Part shown: one piece after another, positions 33,127 to 37,293 of the stretch | Position numbering within the stretch: position 1 is the first letter of the stretch | Layout of the letters: each line of letters opens with the position of its first letter | Origin: Bacteroidota bacterium | GTDB taxonomy: Bacteria; Bacteroidota; Bacteroidia; AKYH767-A; OLB10 | Direction of reading: 5' to 3' | DNA length: 37,293 nt | Assembly: GCA_947447155.1 (NCBI GenBank) | Contig: CANFIN010000016.1 | Location: 1-37,293, forward strand | Program-made: the position numbers and the translations under genes | Notes under the pieces: generated by a model | What the model was told of the DNA's origin: nothing | Database searches by the model: none | What the model saw: only the letters and a program-made list of their open reading frames with translations

Positions 33127-33999
33127 ATGATGGATTCTGGAAAATCGTTATCTGAAAAAAATAAAAAACCGAGTTGGTTAAAAGTAAAGTTGCCTATTGG
33201 TGAAGAGTATAGGAAAGTGCGTGAGCTTGTAAGTGAAAACAAATTACATACTATTTGCGAAAGTGGAAACTGCCCTAACATGGGAGAGTGTTGGGGTGCT
33301 GGTACAGCTACCTTTATGATTTTAGGTAATGTTTGCACAAGGTCATGTGGATTTTGTGCCGTTGCTACGGGGCGGCCATCCGCAGTGGACTATAACGAAC
33401 CAATGCGAGTTGCAAATTCCGTTAAGATAATGGGTGTAAAACACTGCGTTGTAACTTCAGTAGACAGAGACGACTTAAAGGATGGCGGTGCGAACATTTG
33501 GGTTGAAACGATTAAAACAATCAGAGAAGTTAGTCCTGGAACAACATTAGAAACATTGATTCCAGACTTTCAAGGCAAATGGGACAACTTGCAATTAGTA
33601 ATAGACATAGCACCAGAGATTATATCTCATAATTTAGAAACTGTTCGACGATTAACCAAGCAAGTAAGAATACAAGCAAAATATGATCGCTCATTAGAAG
33701 TATTGAAAAGAGTGAGTGATGCAGGAGTAAGAGCTAAGTCGGGCGTTATGCTAGGACTTGGAGAAACTGAGGAAGAAGTTTTTGAAACAATGGATGATTT
33801 AGTAAATGCAGGAGTAAGTATAATGACCTTAGGTCAATATCTACAACCCACTAAAAAGCACCTTGAAGTTGTAGAGTTTATTACTCCTGAAAAATTTAAT
33901 TTTTACAAAGAAGTTGGCTTAAAGAAAGGATTACTATATGTAGAGAGTGGCCCTTTAGTTAGATCATCTTATCACGCTGAAAAACATTTGATCAAATGA
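33127..33999 (+). CDS. lipA: Lipoyl synthase LipA
   Basis: A 290-residue radical-SAM enzyme that inserts two sulfurs into octanoyl groups on lipoyl domains. Both iron-sulfur cluster sites are complete: the auxiliary cluster in [13 protein letters not shown] (C44, C49, C55) and the radical-SAM cluster in [10 protein letters not shown] (C70, C74, C77). The C-terminal [13 protein letters not shown] includes the serine that ligates the auxiliary cluster. It starts 1 bp after the preceding gene. The ATG ATG at the beginning allows a start one codon later. It overlaps gapA by 4 bp, so the two are translationally coupled. Confidence 0.97.
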   Translation: MMDSGKSLSEKNKKPSWLKVKLPIGEEYRKVRELVSENKLHTICESGNCPNMGECWGAGTATFMILGNVCTRSCGFCAVATGRPSAVDYNEPMRVANSVKIMGVKHCVVTSVDRDDLKDGGANIWVETIKTIREVSPGTTLETLIPDFQGKWDNLQLVIDIAPEIISHNLETVRRLTKQVRIQAKYDRSLEVLKRVSDAGVRAKSGVMLGLGETEEEVFETMDDLVNAGVSIMTLGQYLQPTKKHLEVVEFITPEKFNFYKEVGLKKGLLYVESGPLVRSSYHAEKHLIK

Positions 34000-34991
34000 A
34001 AAAAACAAATGTTGCTATTAATGGATTTGGAAGAATCGGCAGAACTTTTTTAAGAAAAGTATTTCAAGATAAAAAAATAGAGATTGTTATAATTAACGAT
34101 TTAACTGCCCCATCAACTTTAGCGCATCTATTAAAATATGATTCTATACATGGAAAATTCCCAGGAGAAATTGCATGTGGAGAAAATTTTATTTCTATTG
34201 ATGGAAAAATAATTGAGATCACGGCTGAAAAAGATCCGGCCCAATTACCCTGGAAGAAATATAATATTGATATAGTAATTGAATCAACGGGGAGATTTAC
34301 TAATGAAGAAGATGCGTTAAAACATATAACTGCTGGAGCAAGGAAAGTTATTATAAGCGCACCTGCAACAGGCAATATCAAATCGATTGTTATGGGTGTA
34401 AACGAGAACATTCTAGATGGAACAGAGTTAATCATTTCGAATGCTTCTTGTACAACCAACAATGCTGCACCAATGATAGCATTATTGGATAAACACTTTT
34501 CAATCGAAGATGCTTATGTGACAACTGTTCATGCGTACACGGGCGATCAAAACATACACGATGCTCCGCATAAAGATTTAAGAAGATCAAGAGCTGCTGC
34601 ACATTCAATTATTCCCACAACAACTGGTGCGGCAAAAGCAATCGCTGATGTGTTTCCACATTTAAAAGGATTAATTGGTGGTGCAGGTATACGAGTACCT
34701 GTTATAGACGGATCTCTAACTGACATTACCTGTGTAGTAAAAAGAGAAGCAACTGTTGAAGAGATTAATTCTATATTCAAATCTGCTTCCGAACACGAAC
34801 TCAAGGGAGTATTAGAATACACTGATGAGCCAATAGTTTCTGTAGATATAATTGGAAACAATCATAGTTGTATTTTTGATTCACAACTTACAAGTGTATT
34901 GGGCCGTATGGTAAAAGTTGTTGGATGGTATGATAATGAAAGTGGTTATAGTAGCCGATTAGTCGACTTAATCCATCACCTATCGAAATAA
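33996..34991 (+). CDS. gapA: Glyceraldehyde-3-phosphate dehydrogenase, type I
   Basis: A 331-residue glycolytic enzyme converting glyceraldehyde-3-phosphate to 1,3-bisphosphoglycerate with NAD. The Rossmann start [15 protein letters not shown] is intact, and D35 in IINDLTAPS suggests NAD preference. The catalytic cysteine is C152 in [14 protein letters not shown], and the partner histidine is in [12 protein letters not shown]. The C-terminal [15 protein letters not shown] is standard. The ATG at 33996 overlaps the lipA stop codon (ATGA). Nothing is missing; sequence details such as [10 protein letters not shown] differ slightly from the E. coli form but are within the family. Confidence 0.96.
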   Translation: MKKTNVAINGFGRIGRTFLRKVFQDKKIEIVIINDLTAPSTLAHLLKYDSIHGKFPGEIACGENFISIDGKIIEITAEKDPAQLPWKKYNIDIVIESTGRFTNEEDALKHITAGARKVIISAPATGNIKSIVMGVNENILDGTELIISNASCTTNNAAPMIALLDKHFSIEDAYVTTVHAYTGDQNIHDAPHKDLRRSRAAAHSIIPTTTGAAKAIADVFPHLKGLIGGAGIRVPVIDGSLTDITCVVKREATVEEINSIFKSASEHELKGVLEYTDEPIVSVDIIGNNHSCIFDSQLTSVLGRMVKVVGWYDNESGYSSRLVDLIHHLSK

Positions 34992-35002
34992 TGCTAAGTA
35001 AA

Positions 35003-36733
35003 CTAATTTACTAAAGGCCAATTAAATCCAAATCGAATAGTGCGTGGAGGAATAACATATCCGTTTCGCAAGAAGCTGTCTTCATTCAACCATCCGATAT
35101 TAACCCTTTCTATTTTCAGGAATAAAGTTGCTGCTTTAATTTTAAAATCAGCAAATAAATTTAAAATGGCAATTCCATTATATTTTCTTTGTGACTGGAT
35201 ATAAAAATCATCTAATGCTGGTGAATAATTTGGTGCAAACCAAGAATCATTGTAAACACAAGAAAAACCCGCCTCCACCTTTAAGTTGTTTTTAAACAAA
35301 TCAAACAAATATCCAACCCGAGCAAAAGACTGTAGAGGAATAACTGGATAATAATCACTATTCGATTTATTATAGTTTGTACTTTCAACGATATGGAATC
35401 TATTTATCGTATCATTATAACACAAGCCAAGACTAATTAAACTCTCATTTTTATTTGAGACTGTTGGAACCACTTTTTCATTTAGAAAAACTCTATCTCT
35501 AAAACTAAGCATAGACGCACTTATTAAAATGTTATTACTGAACAAAACCGATAACTTTCCATTCTTGCTTTTCACATTAGAGAAATTGTCTTTATTCCAT
35601 ACATGATGATTAGAAAAAAGTTTTTGATAAGTAAATGGAACATTATTGTTTTCAGCTGAATAACTTAAAATCAACTTATTAAGAAAAGAACTGTTTATAT
35701 CCATGTCATATGTACCACAAATGCTAGAATTGTTTTTTCTAAAATTATTTCCAAGATTCTTATAATAACGAACCGACAACTTGACTTTTTTTATTTTGTA
35801 AGCCAAATGAGACTTTAAAGCAATATCATCAAAGTGATATATCGAATCAAGGATGTTTAAGTTATAATCACTCCTTTCAATAGATGTAGCCAAAGTAATA
35901 TTCTCTATTTTGAAACAAACTCCTAAATAATTTTCAAACCAATTATATCCCAGAGAATCATTAGTTGCTGTAGAGTCGTAATACGTAGCTGGGTAAAACT
36001 GACTAATTCCTTCACCCTTATAATTATAACCAAATTTAGAAAAACTATTACCCAAAATCAATGAAGTATTTCTTTTCTTGTTTTGAGATTCATCTAATTT
36101 AATCGTATGATTTAAATCGATCTTAAAAAACTTCTTTTTAAGATAATCTGTATTTAAATTAACATCTAACTGTTGTAATTCGCGTTTAGAATAATTTACA
36201 TTTAAGACTGAGTCAGAAACACCTCCAGAACACCCATCATTATTAGAGGCAATTATAAAATTAGCCTCCAAGCTATATGATTTATAATTATGATTTAATG
36301 CGAGATCAAAGCTTCTGTTTTTTGAATTATTGTTTTTCAAAAAACCCAAACTAGCGATTGAAGAGTAATTAAAATAAATCAGAGTAGAATGACCAATACG
36401 TTGAAGATTCTCTAATTGCAGACATTGGTTTTTCTGAGAACCTAAGACTAGGTAAACATTAGACTTAGCTTTTAAGGAATCAAGCAATAAAGAATCTGAA
36501 AAGCTTAATGACTTAAAAAAAGGGAGGCCTATTTTTTTTCCAAAATTTGGTTGTAAAATTGAGTGATTATCAATAAAACGATAAGAAAAGTCATCATAAT
36601 AATATGTTGTAAAGAATATGGATTGATAATTTTCGACTTCAGACAAATTAAACCTCGAAGAAGATATTTGTGCTGAAGAGTAAGCAAAAAGAAAAAACAG
36701 CAAGGATGTTAGAGAAATAGATTTTGTCCTCAA
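35003..36733 (-). CDS. Putative outer-membrane porin (Bacteroidota 'putative porin' family)
   Basis: A 576-residue protein from a TTG start at 36733; an in-frame stop lies two codons upstream, so no earlier start exists. The signal peptide is SISLTSLLFFLFAYSSAQ. The mature protein is almost all beta-strand, with many Asn/Ser-rich turns and aromatic girdle residues, and ends GYVIPPRTIRFGFNWPLVN, an ending I associate with the Bacteroidota putative porin family (DUF4289-like). Substrate is unknown. It is transcribed alone, pointing the same way as the rRNA operon but separated from it by a terminator; an exact TAnnTTTG box is 23 bases upstream. Confidence 0.8.
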   Translation of the reverse strand: MRTKSISLTSLLFFLFAYSSAQISSSRFNLSEVENYQSIFFTTYYYDDFSYRFIDNHSILQPNFGKKIGLPFFKSLSFSDSLLLDSLKAKSNVYLVLGSQKNQCLQLENLQRIGHSTLIYFNYSSIASLGFLKNNNSKNRSFDLALNHNYKSYSLEANFIIASNNDGCSGGVSDSVLNVNYSKRELQQLDVNLNTDYLKKKFFKIDLNHTIKLDESQNKKRNTSLILGNSFSKFGYNYKGEGISQFYPATYYDSTATNDSLGYNWFENYLGVCFKIENITLATSIERSDYNLNILDSIYHFDDIALKSHLAYKIKKVKLSVRYYKNLGNNFRKNNSSICGTYDMDINSSFLNKLILSYSAENNNVPFTYQKLFSNHHVWNKDNFSNVKSKNGKLSVLFSNNILISASMLSFRDRVFLNEKVVPTVSNKNESLISLGLCYNDTINRFHIVESTNYNKSNSDYYPVIPLQSFARVGYLFDLFKNNLKVEAGFSCVYNDSWFAPNYSPALDDFYIQSQRKYNGIAILNLFADFKIKAATLFLKIERVNIGWLNEDSFLRNGYVIPPRTIRFGFNWPLVN

Positions 36734-36756
36734 TTTTTAATTTATTTATTAGAGAG

Positions 36757-36764
36757 CAAAAGTA
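36757..36764 (-). promoter_or_regulatory. -7 promoter box of the putative porin gene
   Basis: TACTTTTG on the minus strand is an exact TAnnTTTG match, 23 bases before the TTG start. Its -33 region would fall inside the rRNA terminator hairpin, and no TTG is seen there. Confidence 0.45.
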
Positions 36765-36766
36765 TA

Positions 36767-36800
36767 CAAAAAGAAAATGCCCCGACTAGCGAGGCATTTT
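36767..36800 (-). terminator. Rho-independent terminator of the rRNA operon
   Basis: On the minus strand AAAATGCC pairs with GGCATTTT, and the stem continues inward with one G-T wobble to give about 14 pairs around a CTAGT loop. It is followed by CTTTTTG. It begins about 8 bases after the 5S gene and separates the rRNA operon from the porin gene. Confidence 0.85.
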
Positions 36801-36807
36801 CAATGAT

Positions 36808-36917
36808 ACGGCAACGACATACTCTCCCAGATGTTACTCTAGTACCATTTGCGCAGTTGGGCTTAACTTCTCTGTTCGAAATGGGAAGAGGTGGACACCA
36901 ACGCTATAGTCACCATA
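36808..36917 (-). rRNA. rrf: 5S ribosomal RNA
   Basis: The minus strand reads as a full 5S rRNA of about 110 bases, with the conserved CACCTCTTCCCATTTCGAAC and AGAGAAGTTAAGCCC segments, and AGTATGTCGTTGCCG near the 3' end. Ends are estimated by pairing of the terminal stem and may be off by a few bases. It follows the 23S gene with a spacer of about 70 bp. Confidence 0.95.
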
Positions 36918-36926
36918 AATATCTTA

Positions 36927-36944
36927 CTTTGAATAAATTCAAAG
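36927..36944 (-). other. Hairpin in the 23S-5S spacer
   Basis: CTTTGAA and TTCAAAG form a perfect 7-bp stem with a 4-base loop between the 23S and 5S genes. It may help processing of the primary rRNA transcript; it has no U-tail. Confidence 0.4.
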
Positions 36945-36985
36945 ATGACAGGGATTGAAAGAAAATACATTTGATAAAATAGATT

Positions 36986-37293
<308 letters not shown>

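Noticed and set aside
34064-34462. 132-codon minus-strand open frame inside gapA
   Set aside because: Shadow of the GAPDH reading frame; no recognisable protein features or promoter.

Overview
The window is from a low-GC member of the Bacteroidota (Flavobacteriia/Sphingobacteriia-like; I do not assign a genus). The evidence is a PorX-type response regulator, C-terminal type IX secretion (T9SS) sorting domains of both types, a fused LpxC/FabZ, MtaB, several start codons preceded by the Bacteroidota -7 promoter box TAnnTTTG, and a near absence of Shine-Dalgarno sequences. Nearly all of it is chromosomal housekeeping DNA. I see no prophage, insertion sequence, CRISPR array or tRNA.

Layout. 1-6.5 kb is a phosphate-starvation locus: a truncated PhoB/PhoP-like response regulator on the minus strand, then a phosphate-selective porin, pstS, pstC, pstA, pstB and phoU on the plus strand. 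6.5-9.7 kb (minus) is mtaB-lgt-suhB: tRNA modification, lipoprotein maturation and an inositol-phosphatase-family enzyme. 9.8-12.6 kb holds a peptide-binding lipoprotein and a convergent TolB-like propeller protein. 12.8-14.4 kb holds an ECF sigma factor, a small unknown gene and nth. 14.4-17.6 kb (minus) is porX-tsaE-ald. 17.7-22.8 kb is an HD phosphohydrolase gene and the lipid A operon lpxD-lpxC/fabZ-lpxA with an orphan ABC ATPase, followed by a broken membrane-protein gene. 23.4-29.4 kb holds secreted proteins, including two T9SS cargo-type genes: a minimal CHU_C protein and a 1,499-residue multidomain protein. 29.4-36.7 kb holds a NamZ-like muramidase, a LolE-like permease, OsmC, an outer-membrane-type protein, lipA-gapA and a putative porin. 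The right end is the 3' end of an rRNA operon (minus): 23S (partial), 5S and terminator.

How the genes connect. Phosphate probably enters through the porin, is captured by PstS, crosses the inner membrane through PstC/PstA powered by PstB, and PhoU with the response regulator controls the set. Both divergent promoters of this locus carry four 11-bp-phased TTAACA-like half-sites at identical distances from a -7-like box, which I read as Pho boxes. Envelope biogenesis is the other theme: Lgt, LpxD/C/A, a LolE-like permease, NamZ and the T9SS regulator PorX, with T9SS substrates a few kb away.

The most interesting items are the phased Pho boxes, a PstC whose periplasmic loop looks like a degenerate second lobe of PstS, promoters so close to start codons that the mRNAs should be leaderless, a strong Shine-Dalgarno sequence found only at the ECF sigma gene, a hairpin-fronted small gene behind that sigma factor, and a 145-residue protein that is little more than a signal peptide plus a T9SS sorting domain.
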